This document shows, piece by piece, positions 46,002 to 58,685 of a stretch of DNA of 64,000 bases. The stretch is from Macrothele yani (taxonomy: Eukaryota; Arthropoda; Arachnida; Araneae; Macrothelidae): positions 103,830,424 to 103,894,423 of the forward strand of contig CM077027.1 in NCBI GenBank assembly GCA_039090855.1, written 5' to 3'. Under the pieces are notes generated by a model. It saw nothing but the letters and a program-made list of their open reading frames with translations, did no database searches and had not been told where the DNA came from. Both the position numbers and the translations under genes were made by a program. Positions within the stretch are counted from its first letter, which is position 1. Every line of letters begins with the position of its first letter.

Positions 46002-47199
46002 CCTGTAGTACAGTGCCTAGAAGAATTAGTGTGTCGTGCTCGCAGAAAAACTTGCTGCCCGCAATCATGAAAGCGGTAGATGGCGCTGCGATCAGATGTC
46101 ACGTCGCTTTTCGGGAGGAAGGACGACGAAAATGCACATCTTTCTATGACACACACCCAGCTCGTCAGCATTATGTGTACTCCTTGAACGATATTTTATA
46201 AGCAGATAACTTAAGTATTTACGAAATAATCGACACACCTCTTTCACCACTCCCTCACCCCCCCCCCCCCAAAAAAAAAAGAACGAACGGGGTGCTCAAG
46301 ATTCATTAATAAGGTTATCGTAGTTTAAGTTAAGCTTTGCATTGTGCTAACGTCAACATTAATGTTAGATATTTCGGAAGTTTTAGAGTCATACATGGGT
46401 TACATTATGCAAAAACACTGGAGACCAATATGCAGTTTACAATCACTGAAACATCAACTTACAGTATAAAGTAAAAATTAAAAAAAAAAAAAAAATATTT
46501 TGCCCCTCAAAACCTTACCGGAAAAAAAAGGGGGAAATATTTTCTCAATGAGACATGGGCTTTATAATTTGCATTCCAATAATCCAAATAGGTCATGAAA
46601 TTCAGTAACCTAAAAACTTAAAATTATTTAATAATGTACTTCATTTTTGAGCAATGAGTGACTAAATTTCTTGGTAAGAACATGGGATCAAAATAAATAT
46701 TGAAACTTAATGCTTTCCATTTAGTTGCAGAGTGTGGCTTTGAAAAGAAGCCTTTTAATGAGTTAAAAATAGAATACAACAAATGCGATTACTATTTTTA
46801 AAATTGGTCTAATTTCTAATAATATACCAACTGTAATCCATTTTTAAAAATCATTCCTAAAAAACCTTTGCCTGTGACACGATAAACAAAATGAATCATA
46901 CTGAACAGAAGTAAATATACAAAACCTGAATGTATATGATGACATTCTTTTAAAGAAAAATAATTATAACATTTTTCTTTACTTTTCTTCACCTTATAAT
47001 AATTATGTGATTAAATTTGCTATTCAAATGGGTTTGCAGTGAAGAGAGGAAAATTGATTTGCACCTTAAGTAAAAAGTTTAATAAGGTAAAAATTAAGAA
47101 GTGGGTGTTCATGGAGTCTGTCTAAATGGGATAATTCTATGCAGTCCTTGTAAACTATTTTTACCCTTAAAAAAAAGGAAATTATTAATGTAGCATACA

Positions 47200-48904
47200 C
47201 ACAGGCGTAGCATGGGGAAGGCACAGTAGGGCATGTGCCCCCCTCTCCCCACTTAAAAATTGGAAAAACTAATTAGTCGTTCTCCTTTTAAATGCCATAA
47301 AGTGTGATATACAGCGAAGGGAACACTACGTAATAGCCATCATTGTTATGACTGCTTTCCAGCAGAAATTCATGCGCAATAGCATGCAGTCATCTTTACG
47401 ATGGATTTCATCATCAGATGACAGCATGAGGTCAGTGCCGTCTTAACGCTTTTGGGGGTCCTGGGCCGTCATATTTTTCGAGGCCCCCGATTATGTATAT
47501 ACAGAACATATACAACATATGGATATATATATACAATGTATCAGAATTATTATATACACCACCATTACTATGTTACCCCTATGAGAAGCAATATTCAATA
47601 TCCAGTAACTTTTTAAATACCACTTGAACGAAAAATGCCGTGTTCGAAGTGGGCCGGTATGGCATACTGGTAGTTAACAAAAATGGAAGTGAGCATACCG
47701 GCAGTTAAAAAAACATTGTTTACCCATCCTGGTATGTAATAAATTATAAACCCGTCACAAACTACGTAAAGAAATTAGGTTGAAAGCACAAATTTTAATG
47801 CAAAAATCAGCAAATGATATTTTTAATGGCTAAAATTGAAAAATGATTAGCAGCTGGGACTGAAAAGATGTTAAGTGCTCTGCTGTTACACTACAGTTTT
47901 AGTGTAGCAGCAGAGCACTTAACATACTGAAGCAGAATGGCTTTCGATTTAAAATCTTGGTGTCGACCATATCGGCAGTAGCTCTGTGCCACTTCGATCA
48001 CTGGAAAAATGGTACATGACAAAAATTGTAGAACTTCATGAAGTGTACCAAATTGCATTCACATTTTGTTGTTCAGCAAATTACAAGAAAATGGGTGCTG
48101 GAAGATATAATATTTCTTCCCTATCTTACAAATTATTAAACAAAAATTAAATTGAAACCGAAGAAAGATACCAACCAGCGCCCTTTTCAGACATGACGCA
48201 CCGGACGAAAATGCGGATATGCAGCCCCCATCAGTTATTTGTGTAAACAGCGTAAAAAAATATAAAAGTAGCCCAGGTGGGCAAACCCTAGTGATAAACA
48301 TACGTGCGCTTCTTCATATATATAACACAAATGACGGTTTAAAAGTTAAAAAATGATTCCGAAAAAAATGCAATTTGTGCGTGGCCCTCAGGCCTCACCC
48401 GCATTTAAGATCGGGAGGGATGCCGGCTTTGTTTTTTATTTTGTCACAAAAGATCCACCCGAACTTTCTTCCTGCCTCCTCGGGAAATCGAAGCTATGAG
48501 CAAGGTTTAAAAAAAAAAAAGGCAAAAAAACTTCCAACTTTCTGGATTGGTGTTTCTTCTTTTCTTTAAATAAAAAAACCTGCTGGTGAGTGGTAAAATA
48601 TTTTAACTTTTTGTAAACCCATAAGACTGTTGGGACGTTAGGGGCCCTGGGCACCAGCCCCGTTGGCCCACCCCTAAGATGGCCATGCATGAGGTGCTTC
48701 GAAAGGAGTTGCTTTTTTTGTATTCATTAAGGTGAATCAACAAATCCTGGCACACCTTACAGGTTTGGCACCAATGGCAACTGAACAGGTGCCTTTTCAG
48801 GAAAAATATTTTCAAAAATGCTCTCCCAACCCAACAAGAAAACACCAGTTTACACTTATCCGTGCCCCCCCCCCCCGAAAAAAATTGGTCACACTACGCC
48901 TATG
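47200..48904. mobile_element. Outer hAT-like non-autonomous element
   Basis: The left end 'cacaggcgtagcatgggg' and inverted right end 'cataggcgtagtgtgacc' are flanked by near-identical 8-base repeats (agcataca at 47192, tgcataca at 48905). C/G runs lie next to both ends. No transposase of its own; it is interrupted by the element at 47433. Confidence 0.75.
47433..48687. mobile_element. Inner hAT-like non-autonomous element
   Basis: The left end 'cagtgccgtcttaacgc' and inverted right end 'catggccatcttaggggtg' are flanked by a perfect 8-base duplication 'catgaggt' (47425-47432 and 48688-48695). The ends also share 'cctgggcc'/'ggccctggg'. Length is 1,255 bp, with no coding capacity. Confidence 0.85.
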
Positions 48905-48912
48905 TGCATACA

Positions 48913-49110
48913 TGTCAGGAGAATTAAATACTTAATGAATTGTTACTGAAAAGATTAAGCACAGAAATTTCAGGGTGACTCAAAGCTAAAGTTCAAGGCA
49001 GTGATGTTTTATTAGAATACATGGCCAACTTCCATGTAATAGTGAGACACAGAATGCTGGTTTTAAACATTTGTGATAAAAAATATTATTATGAATTTGT
49101 TTCATGCTTA
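48913..49110. other. P element 3' sequence
   Basis: AT-rich; no recognised motif. Confidence 0.4.
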
Positions 49111-49487
49111 CCTCTTCTTGTACTGCCTTCACAGATCTATTTTCTACACGACCAGAAAAAATGTACATAGCTAAGATTGTTTCCATTCAACCTGCACATT
49201 TCCCCCTTTCAATATGTAACATTGAATAGATGTTCGGCTTTTCGATCACATATTTCACTCCCAGCCCTGCAATAAGTAATGAATTGTGGTCCTGCTTTTG
49301 ATTGCACTTTCACACAGTCTTGTGGATGATGCAGAGTTAACTGATAATCTCCTTTTGATGTGAGAGAAATAAATTTGTGCTCATGTTCTTCCTTTAACAG
49401 CCACAAGAAAATACAATAGCAGGCAATGGTAGTTAACACTACTGAATCTTTAGGATAGTTAAGCTTACCATAATCTGTTGCAGTTAA
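49111..49487 (-). CDS. Unrecognised coding-like segment inside the P element
   Basis: After 'ttaactgcaacag' on the minus strand an ~88-codon open frame begins YGKLNYPKDSVVLTT. It includes LWLLKEEHEHKFISL, LHHPQDCVKVQSKAG and CRAGSEICDRKAEH and ends at a stop near 49209. A second short frame (ETILAMYIFSGRVENRSV) ends at a donor-like 'gaagag|gtaagc' near 49111. Codon composition looks coding. P elements usually carry only the transposase, so this may be captured host sequence or a remnant of another element. No homology recognised. Confidence 0.3.
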
Positions 49488-49968
49488 ATAAACAAAGCTG
49501 TAAGATTATGCAAGATCTAAATCTATTAGTTTGTTATGAATAAATAAAAAAATTACACTTGAACAGTTTGTTTCAAACTTGGTTCGAAGAATGCCTAGTT
49601 ATGTGTATCAGCACAGGCTTCATTTCTTCAGGAGTATCCGATATGCAGTACATGTTAACACAATAATTTTGTTCGGTTTCTTTCAGAAATTAGAAACATG
49701 TTGCAAGTTTAGTATTATATGCAGAATACCTATGACTGTGTATATCAGCACAGATATAAAAGTAGGTGGGATATAAAACTAATCATGCAGTATTTGGAAT
49801 CCATATGTATAATCACAATTACAACCGAAGTATCACAATTATATTATTACTGTATTTGAATGTCTTCGCTCTGTTACTATTTCCAGTATAAATTTAATGG
49901 ACTGACTCAAAAAGTTTTTTTGACAATTTGCATATGAAACTGAATTCAGTAAACTGTTAATTGCAGGA

Positions 49969-52900
49969 TCAATTGCACCTCCGCATTTTTAAGTGTTTTT
50001 GCCGTTCCCTTTTGGATGAACGATTCTTATTTTGTTGTTTTAAATAGAAATTAAGTCTTGTCATAATGTAATACTGAATAACTTTACTAGTGGTCTCTAT
50101 TTCATGATTTTTGCAACCAACTGTTTTCAAGGTGGAACCACGTAAAGCCTGTATGATGTCCAAAATGCTATCTCGGTGCAATTCAAGAAAACTGAAGCAC
50201 TTAGTAAATTTTTCTTCAATTTCATAGATCAAGGCAAAAAGTTTGTTTGACGAATATGTCAGTCCTCCCTGATCAAAATGTTTTGTGTATTCTGCATTAA
50301 CATTATTGATAGACACCTTATCCTGTTGAAGAAGGCTTTTACAAGTTTCACACACAATTTTTCTATTAAAAACACGAGCCACAAATCCTGAAATATAATA
50401 TATGAGACGAACATCACTCTTTTGCTGGACCAGAATATTATGCTCCAAACTGCTTTCTTTGCGCGTAAGGTCAGAAGAATTTTCATTAGGACTTCCAGTT
50501 TCAAAAAATGAATCAATAACCGAAAGAGCTGATTCTTCTGGTTCCTTTGGTGGGACACTGATTAGTGAATTTACTACACAAGGTGGAGCATTACCACCTC
50601 TTGGAGGTTTAGCAAGGTTATAAAAACTTAGCATTTCTACAATTGTCAGAAATTCAGTGCTATTGGGGTGATCATTACATCCTTTGCATTGGCGAATAAT
50701 GCTGAAAAGGTTTTCAATTTTATCCTGACTTAGTCTAGATGTTAAAAGGTAAGAATAATGAGCACTATGCTTCAAGTATTCAACAAGGGATAAAGCGCTG
50801 CTAATCGATACCTTTAAACCTGTAGCAGTACTTTCAGAGATGAAACCATTACCTTCGGCATGCATCTCCCAAATATTTAAGAATTGCAAGAACTCTTTAA
50901 GAAACTCATATTTTGAGCTATTCAGGTATAAAGAATTATAAGGAGTTCTTGATGTCATTATGTCAATGAGTGCATTCATTTTTGTTATGAACATAATAGT
51001 TGGCTCTGGATCCCCGTATTGAAAACTTATTTGGTCTTTATAAATAAACAGGCCTTTAAGAACTTCTAAACTGAATATCTGAAATGCCAAGTTAACTTTC
51101 ATTTTTTCAAAATTGTTTGGAGTAAGATGAGCTTGAGTTATTTTTGGCATTGCTCTTAAACTAAGAGCGTTTCGATCCAACTTCCATGCAGCTTTTATAA
51201 ATTCTGAATGTACTCGACCTTCTAAAAGACTGAATCCATTTTTTAAAAATGCATTACGTACACATTTGATTAAATGGGGAAAATCTGAAAAGAAGTGCAG
51301 ATATCTGTGTCCATCAACAGGATGAGGCACCTTGCATTTAATGTCTCCTGCGCTAGTCACGCCAATGCCAAATTTACGCCACATGGATCTGTTCCATGAT
51401 GTTCCATCACCTACTATGCCATCCACAAATAATCCAGCTTTTTCGGATAATATTATTGCTTCAGTTAAAAATTTACTGAGCATATCCCCTTTCATATTAC
51501 TTTTTGTGGCAAATACTGCTAAAATTTGGGTCCAATCCCCAGTAAACGGCTGAAATAGAAATACCAAACCATGGTCACATAACTCATGTATTTTCTCCGC
51601 AGGTGTAAACAATCCATAATCAACATATCCCTGAATAGTCCCACTTGACTTTAGTTGCAGGTGCTCAGAAAGTTTCATCTCATCAAAAACTATGCAACCA
51701 TGCCTTTCGAAAGAATTTAATTCAGCAGTTCTACCTTTCAAAGTTTCAAACATTTTCTTATTAAATCCATAACCAGCTTGATATGATTTTACATATTTTT
51801 TCAAACAGGTTCGACTAGGCAAAATAAGTAATTTGTTTAACCTCATGTGCTCATAGAGCCGGGGACTTTTCATTCTCATTATAATGCATTCTAACAACCA
51901 ACTGCTGTCATACCTCATACCTTTTACACTCTTTCGCTCTGAAGCTTTAATGCATTCACCTATGGCTAATTGTTGCTTATGAGATAAATATTTCAACTTG
52001 TTAGTCAAGTTATTAGATGTATATTTTTTGTTTCTAACTTTTAAGTTTTTAATTTTATTTCTCAAAAAGACTGTATGTTGTTTTAATCGCTTTGAAGTTT
52101 AATGTGCCATTTTTACCTTTATTCCACATGTCAGAACAGGTCTACCATTTCTTCGTCTTTTTAACACAGATCTGTGATTTAATAAAAGCTTGCGCTGGTA
52201 CTGACATGCTGAACATATTGCTCCATTTTCACTAACATGACCAACACATTTCCTGTTTTGCCAAAACTTCCGATTTCGAGTAAGGAGTTGCTCACCTGTT
52301 TTGTGCTTAGGTATTTCTGGAAATTCTTCAAGAGTTCCAACACCACGACAGCTGTGATAGGAATTGGCCTTTTCCAGTATGGTTTCCAAACTTTTACATG
52401 AATTTACTTTCTCTTTAACAATTTCTATACCTTTATGGTACACAATACATGAAATTTCAGATTCTGAACATTTTTCAACAACAATTTTGGTATCAGGATT
52501 GGTATGTTCTTTCGAGTATGTTTTCCATTTCATAAAGCACACAACATTTGGAGATTCTTCATATGTAACAGTTACCCAAAATTTTGTTGGCAAAGTAACG
52601 TTGCATATTTCTTCAAATGAAATAAGGCCTTCATTCATTTTTGTGTTGGTATCTATTAAACGAGGATTGTCCTCCAATTTTCTCTTTTTTTCTGGTACAG
52701 AAGATGTAATCCTTGTAGAACGTTTGTTTGGTAAAGGTTTACTTAAATATTTCGGTAAATTTGGGAAAATAGTAGGTATGGCGTCAGGCTTGAGTAATGG
52801 TTTGTCTCGGCATGTTAGAACTTCCTTACCTTGAATAGTGGAACGATAATGCATCTCAATGAATTTAGATTCAAAGTGCAAGGCACATACAACACAACTT

Positions 52901-53112
52901 TCATCAAGTTTCTTATCAGCTCTGGGAATTGCCTTATCCCATTTGCTCAACATATCAGGTATTTTGGGGACAGCAAAGAGTGATATTTTATTTTTGCAGG
53001 ATTTATAGCCAGTATTACATCCTGGCACAAAACAGCTGCTTTGCCTTTTCCGTTTTCTATGTTTTTTATTATTTGCTAATGCAGAATTTACCAGTCCTTT
53101 CACAGCTGACAT
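49969..53112 (-). pseudogene. P-element transposase with N-terminal THAP domain, one in-frame stop
   Basis: The first 337 codons (53112-52099) hold a C2CH THAP domain near residues 25-115: CFVPGC, a Trp/Pro-containing core, CALHFE, and the closing LLKPDAIPTIFP. A conserved ICSACQYQRK region follows. A single TAA (52099-52101) is followed in the same frame by ten codons and then a 698-codon open frame (52065-49969). Catalytic blocks in that part are FDEMKLSE (Asp ~128), GIVGDGTSWN (Asp ~220), FSDFPHLIKCVRN (~261, the nucleotide-binding-insert entry in P enzymes) and SQDKIENLFSIIR (Glu ~451). Total ~1,047 codons is close to or longer than human THAP9 (~900). With one stop as the only break, it was active recently. 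Readthrough or a sequencing error would restore a full frame. Confidence 0.93.
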
Positions 53113-53619
53113 TATTTCCTTATGATCTTATAACTAACTGTTGCAGTCGATTTCAGTACTGCACTTAAGTTTAACCACACAGTAGGTTTAACGCGTGACA
53201 GCCAATACTTGATCAACTTCTACATCTTCACGAATAAAAAGTTACTAATTTCGGAAATAAATTTCGTTATAAACAATTCACAGTTGAATAAAACTAACAC
53301 CGGAATAAGCCTATTGCGTTTCAGTGATCAACTGTTGAATTACCTAGTGTATTACTGTTATGATCGAGCTACAACGAGTTAGCAAAGATACTGCCAAAAA
53401 GATTTCTCTCCACTAACCTTTGTTTTGTGAAAATTTGAAGTTTTGTAAGGCAGCAAATCCTTGGTAAACAAACTTCCCACCATTGAATAACATGAAGCCG
53501 ATGAAGCATCCTAACGTAACTTCCGATGCCAGCGCCCTCTGTCATTTCATGACGATTGGTCACAAAACCGTGAGGGACATCTTAGGGAGCACGACACACT
53601 AATTCTTCTAGGCACTGTA
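53113..53619 (-). promoter_or_regulatory. P element 5' leader, likely promoter region
   Basis: About 500 bases lie between the inverted end and the transposase ATG. No convincing TATA box or initiator can be singled out. The assignment rests on position only. Spliced leader exons are possible, as in other P elements. Confidence 0.4.
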
Positions 53620-53626
53620 CCTGTAG

Positions 53627-53800
53627 TATACCTTGCGTTGTCTGTAATACCACACTCTTATACCAACAAAAGTTTTTCTTCCATCTCCAGCAAAGCAATA
53701 AACTAAACTCCATGGAACTGTTTTTTGGTAGCCCTCTGTATTGATCAGGGGCCTTTCAAAAAGAGAAGAAAAATTCATTCCAATAGTGCACTTTCTCAGC
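53627..53800 (-). CDS. Possible minus-strand exon next to the P element
   Basis: An acceptor-like 'ttcttctctttttgaaag' (minus strand, ~53755) precedes a frame reading PLINTEGYQKTVPWSL, VYCFAGDGRKTFVGIR and VWYYRQRK. A donor-like 'cgcaag|gtatac' lies near 53632, immediately before the P insertion site. Coding composition is good but no family is recognised. The P element sits either in this exon or just inside the following intron. Confidence 0.4.
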
Positions 53801-53853
53801 ATCATATATCACATTTTCACAATTTTACAGAACAAAACATTTTATAGAAATTT

Positions 53854-56005
53854 CATACACGAGATTCTTCCGCAAATTCGCGGAATTCCGCTTTTTTCGC
53901 ATCATTTTGGTCATTCTCGAGGTCATTGCAAAAATGAAGAGAAATTTTTCGAGATTTTTTAGGGGGGTCGTCGTTCTATAGAAAAATTAAAAAAAGCGGA
54001 ATTCCGCGATTCCGCTTTTATGTGGAGTAAAAGAACTATTTTTCGCATCATTTTGGTCATTCTCGAGGTCATTGCAAAAATGAAGAGAAATTTTTCGAGA
54101 TTTTTTAGGGGGGGGGGGGGTCGTCGTTCTATAGAAAAATTAAAAAAGCGGAATTCCGCGATTCCGCTTTTATGTGGAGTAAAAGAACTAAGCGCTTTCT
54201 AGCTGAAAGCGTTGTTTTTGGAGCAGACGCGGGGGGCAAGAAGAAATGTTGGAGGGTGGAGTCAGGAGCTCAATTCGTTTAATGCTGTCAACAATGGATG
54301 GGTTGTCAGTCACTTGAGCATCGCAGCGCAAAGGGTGGAAGCTCCGCTTACTTCGTGCGTTAGGGAAACTACTGCAGCCCTTTCCGTGTCTTGTGGGAAA
54401 TCGCCACTCTGCATTCTATCAGGGCCAAACTATCTGCTTGATTCTATCCGTGACGTCATCGCCAGAAACTCTCTCTTGTAATTTGCAAATGTACCCGAAT
54501 GCGTTCCCGCTTTTCTGAGATCGTTCGAGAATCGAAGCTCTCGTGAATCCTCTTCCTACGGAGGATGCCAAAAAATACGGAATCTCCGTAATTATTACGG
54601 ATTTCCCCCGGGATTACGGGTGACTAACAAAAAAATTATGGATATTCAGATTTTCGCTGTTATTAAGAAAGTTTTACTGATTTTGTAAATAATCGACGTA
54701 AAAGCCACTGAACAAAGTTCGTAACACAGCCCTTTGTCTTTTTTTTTTTTCTCTCAGGTGGTGGAATTTGTTTTGCTTGTTTCAAAGTGTGAACAAAAAA
54801 AACAAAATGCCCGTCGTGCTTCTTTCGCCGTGGCCCGGGATTACGTCGACCTGAAGCATCTAAATAAAGTTCGTGACGCAGCTTTCTTTTCTTAAATTCG
54901 TTCTACTTCCCCCCTTCCCCCAAAGAGAAGGAATTTGTTTTGCTTTTGTTTGAAAGCTAAGTGGAAAGGAAGAATGGCGCCGCGCCGCGGGATTATGTAG
55001 GCCTGGCGGGCTTGTTTTGCCGTGATCCGGAATTGCGTTGGTTCGGACGTGCTTTCGCTGTTGCCCGGAATTGCTTCTGCCCGATGCCTCTGAACCATGT
55101 TCGTGACGAACCTTTTTGTTTTTTTTCTAAGGAGGAGGAATGTGTTCTGCTTGTTTGAAAACTTAGTGGAAAGAAAGCCCAGCACCTTGCTAGGATAACG
55201 TCGGCCCGAAGCCGCTGAACAAAGTTCGTGATGCAACTCTGTTTCTTTCCTTTTTTTTTTTTTTCTAAGGAAGAATGTGTTTTGCATGTTTGAAAGCTAA
55301 GTGGGGAAAAAAGCACGGCTTTGGGCCAGTATTACGTCGGCCCGAAGCCTCTAAAAGTTCGTGACGCAGCTTTCCGTTTTTTTTTTTTTCATTCTTTCTT
55401 TCTAAGAAGGAATTTGTTTTGCTTGTTTGAAAGCTAAGTGGAAAGAATGTGTCATGAGAGGCTCAAAAACAGGGTTAAAAACAAGAATTCGGCAGAGAAA
55501 ATCTCCCCACTTGCTTGACGTTGATGGAGATTCATGTCACCATATTCACAATGCAAGCAAAAAATTATGCAAGCCATTTTATAAAATTACATTGAGAAAT
55601 ACTTTATTGACTTCTTCAATGACTAAAATCTAAGCTGTGGATATATGTTTCTAATTCTTGCAAGTTTCTAATTGCTTGACTAAATTCACAAACTTTCCTA
55701 GACAAATACTTTTCACCTCAGGATTTAGGTAGTAAAGATTCACATGTAAGTTTTAAATCTGATTTTTTTAAATATTTCATTTTATTTTGTTCTTAAATCC
55801 CTACTTTTCTATTGTGAATATAATAATGTGCTTCACTTTAATATTTACTTACACAATTTACAGAAAATAATTCCATATGGCTAGCGTACTCTTAAATATT
55901 GTATATATGCTGTATTTGAATTTCCTCACCGCGCGTTCGCGTGTCCCAATTTTCCACCCAGTTAAAAAGTTCAGCTTTTTTTGTCATCGGCCGGTCTCAT
56001 GTATG
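53854..56005 (+). mobile_element. Unclassified element E, copy 1
   Basis: Begins 'catacacgagattcttcc' and ends 'gtctcatgtatg'; the outer 11 bases are inverted repeats (catacatgaga in copy 2). A flanking 'atttc' on both sides suggests a 5-base target duplication. Inside is a 5' hairpin-rich part with 'cgcggaattccgc', locally duplicated (53889-54020 / 54044-54190). Next come a ~280 base GC-richer segment (54200-54480) and about five ~145 base tandem units (54690-55440). These units have 'aaagttcgtgacgca', a T-run ending 'tctaagga' and 'ttgttttgcttgtttgaaag'. A ~550 base 3' part follows. No transposase recognised. Confidence 0.82.
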
Positions 56006-56302
56006 TATTTCTTGACTGGTATGTAATGGAATAAAGTTTGGTTGACTATCTTTGAAGTTCTGACATGAACTTCAGCGACACAGCTTGTTTGTGTGCTAGA
56101 ACCCATGTATTCATACACAGTTTTTTTCCTTCTTTATCTTCGATTTATTTAACTGACATACTGGAGCCAGTCCAAGGAAACAGTTGAGTTGCACCTTTAG
56201 TTCTGTTTTAATACTGGTTTGTGGAAATTTGACATTATTTTCCTGAAGGTTCTTTATAAGCATAGAGGTGAGTATCAGATTGGTTGATAAAAGTGTTATT
56301 TT
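56006..56302. other. Spacer between the two E elements
   Basis: About 300 bases of AT-rich sequence with no recognised feature. It does not resemble the E element. Confidence 0.6.
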
Positions 56303-58312
56303 CATACATGAGATTCTTCCGCGAATTCGCGGAATTCCACTTTTTTCGGCATCATTTTGGTCATTCTCGAGGTCATTGCAAAAATGAAGAGAAATTTTTC
56401 AGGATTTGGGGGGGGGGGGGTCTTCGTTCTATAGAAAAAAAAGCGGAATTCCGCGATTCCGCTTTTTGTGGACTAAAAGAACTAAGCGCTTTCTAGCTGA
56501 AACCGTTGTTTTTGGAGCAGACGCGGGGGCAAGAAGAAATGTTGGAATGTGGAGTCAGGAGCTCAATTCGTTTAATGCTGTCAACAATGGATGGGTTGTC
56601 AGTCACTTGAGCATCGCAGCGCAAAGGGTGGAAGCTCCGCCTACTTCGTGCGTTAGGGAAACTACTGCAGCCCTTTCCGTGTCTTGCGGGAAATCGCCAC
56701 TCTGCATTCTATCAGGGCCAAACTATCCGCTTGATTCTATCCGTGACGTCATCGCCAGAAACTCTCTCTTGTAATTTGCAAATGTACCCGAATGCGTTCC
56801 CGCTTTTCTGAGATCGTTCGAGAATCGAAGCTCTCGTGAATCCTCTTCCTACGGAGGATGCCAAAAAATACGGAATCTCCGTAATTATTACGGATTTCCC
56901 CCCGGGATTACGGGTGACTAACAAAAAATTATGGATATTCAGATTTTCGCTGTTATTAAGAAAGTTTTACTGATTTTGTAAATAATCGACGTAAAAGCCT
57001 CTGAACAAAGTTCGTAACACAGCCCTTTGTCCTTTTTTTTTTTTCTCAGGTGGTGGAATTTGTTTTGCTTGTTTCAAAGTGTGAAAAAAAAAAAAAAAAA
57101 AAATGCCCGTCGTGCTTCTTTCGCCGTGGTCCGGGATTACGTCGACCTGAAGCATATAAATAAAGTTTGTGACGCAGCTTTCTTTTCTTAAATTCGTTCT
57201 ACCGCCCCCCCCCCAAAGAGAAGGAATTTGTTTTGCTTGTTTGAAAGCTAAGTGGAAAGGGAAGAATGGCGCCACGCCGCAGGATTATGTAGGCCTGTCG
57301 GTCTTCTTTTGCCGTGATCCGGAATTACGTTGGTTCGGACGTGCTTTCGCTGTTGCCCGGAATTGCTTCTGCCCGATGCCTCTGAACCATGTTCGTGACG
57401 AACCTTTTTGTTTTTTTTTCTAAGGAGGAGGAGTAATGTGTTCTGCTTGTTTGAAAACTTAGTGGAAAGAAAGCACGGCACCCGGCTAGTATAACGTCGG
57501 CCCGAAGCCGCTGAACAAAGTTCGTGACGCAACTCTGTTTCTTTCCTTTTTTTTTTTTTTTTTTCTAAGGAAGAATGTGTTTTGCATGTTTGAAAGCTAA
57601 GTGGGGGGGGGGGGCACAGCTTCGGGCCAGTATTACGTCGGGCCGAAGCCTCTAAAAAGTTCGTGACGCAGCTTTCCGTTTTTTTTTTTTTTTTCATTCT
57701 TTCTTTCTAAGAAGGAATTTGTTTTGCTTGTTTGAAAGCTAAGTGGAAAGAATGTGTCATGAGAGGCTCAAAAACAGGGTTAAAAACAAGAATTCGGCAG
57801 AGAAAATCTCCCCACTTGCTTGACGTTGATGGAGATTCATGTCACCATATTCACAATGCAAGCAAAAAATTTTGCAAGCCATTTTATAAGGTTACATTGA
57901 GAAATACTTTATTGACTTCTTCAATGACTAAAAACTAAGCTGTGGATATATGTTTCTAATTCTTGCAAGTTTCTAATTGCTTGACTAAATTCACAAACTT
58001 TCCTAGACAAATACTTTTCACCTTAGGATTTAGCTAGTAAAGATTCACATGTAAGTTTTAAATCTGATTTTTTTAAATATTTCATTTTATTTTGTTTTTA
58101 AATCCCTACTTTTCTATTGTGAATATAATAATGTGCTTCACTTTAATATTTACTTACATAAATTACAGAAAATAATTCCATATGGCTAGCGTACTCTTAA
58201 ATATTGTATATATGCTGTATTTGAATTTGCTCACTGCGCGTTCGCGTTTTCCAATTTTCCACCCAGTTAAAAAGTTCAGCTTTTTTTTTGTCATCGGCCG
58301 GTCTCATGTATG
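56303..58312 (+). mobile_element. Unclassified element E, copy 2
   Basis: Same structure and orientation as copy 1, ~95% similar by eye. The ends 'catacatgagattcttcc' and 'gtctcatgtatg' are flanked by 'attttc' on both sides. It lacks the local 5' duplication of copy 1. The tandem units are at 56990-57740. Confidence 0.82.
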
Positions 58313-58685
58313 AAATTTTCATGCACCTTGTTTACTCTTTATATTATGGCAATTTGAAAATTCAAATATCCAGATAAGTGAGGAGACCAAGACTATTTAA
58401 TAGAGCTTAAATTCCAACACCCTCCCACCAAGAAATATTTGCTAGTAACAAAAATTTCCACTAGCTGATTTATAATGGATCCTCAGTAGCTGTACTGCCA
58501 CCATATTGTGAAAATTTATTGTAAGGATGAAATTAAACATCTAACTTGAAATGGTTATCAAATTCAGGTAATTTAAGCATAAACCTGAATACTTCATCAA
58601 CTATAAACTCTTCCAAGGTCCAGACTACTTTGGTTCTTTATCGTACTCAAAAGGAATGAAGATCTTCCTCCCAATACTTGAATAT
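58313..58685. other. Unassigned DNA
   Basis: AT-rich; no gene or repeat seen. Confidence 0.5.

Larger units (their letters stand above)
46009..53619 (-). mobile_element. P element (THAP9-like) with 33-base inverted ends
   Basis: The ends 'tacagtgcctagaagaatta' plus 13 more bases and the exact inverse are flanked by the 7-base duplication 'cctgtag' (46002-46008 and 53620-53626). Length is 7.6 kb, of which 1.7 kb is a nested pair of hAT elements (47200-48904). It carries one transposase gene on the minus strand (49969-53112), a ~500 base leader (53113-53619) and ~2.2 kb of 3' sequence. Its ends are still identical, so the insertion is relatively young. Confidence 0.93.
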
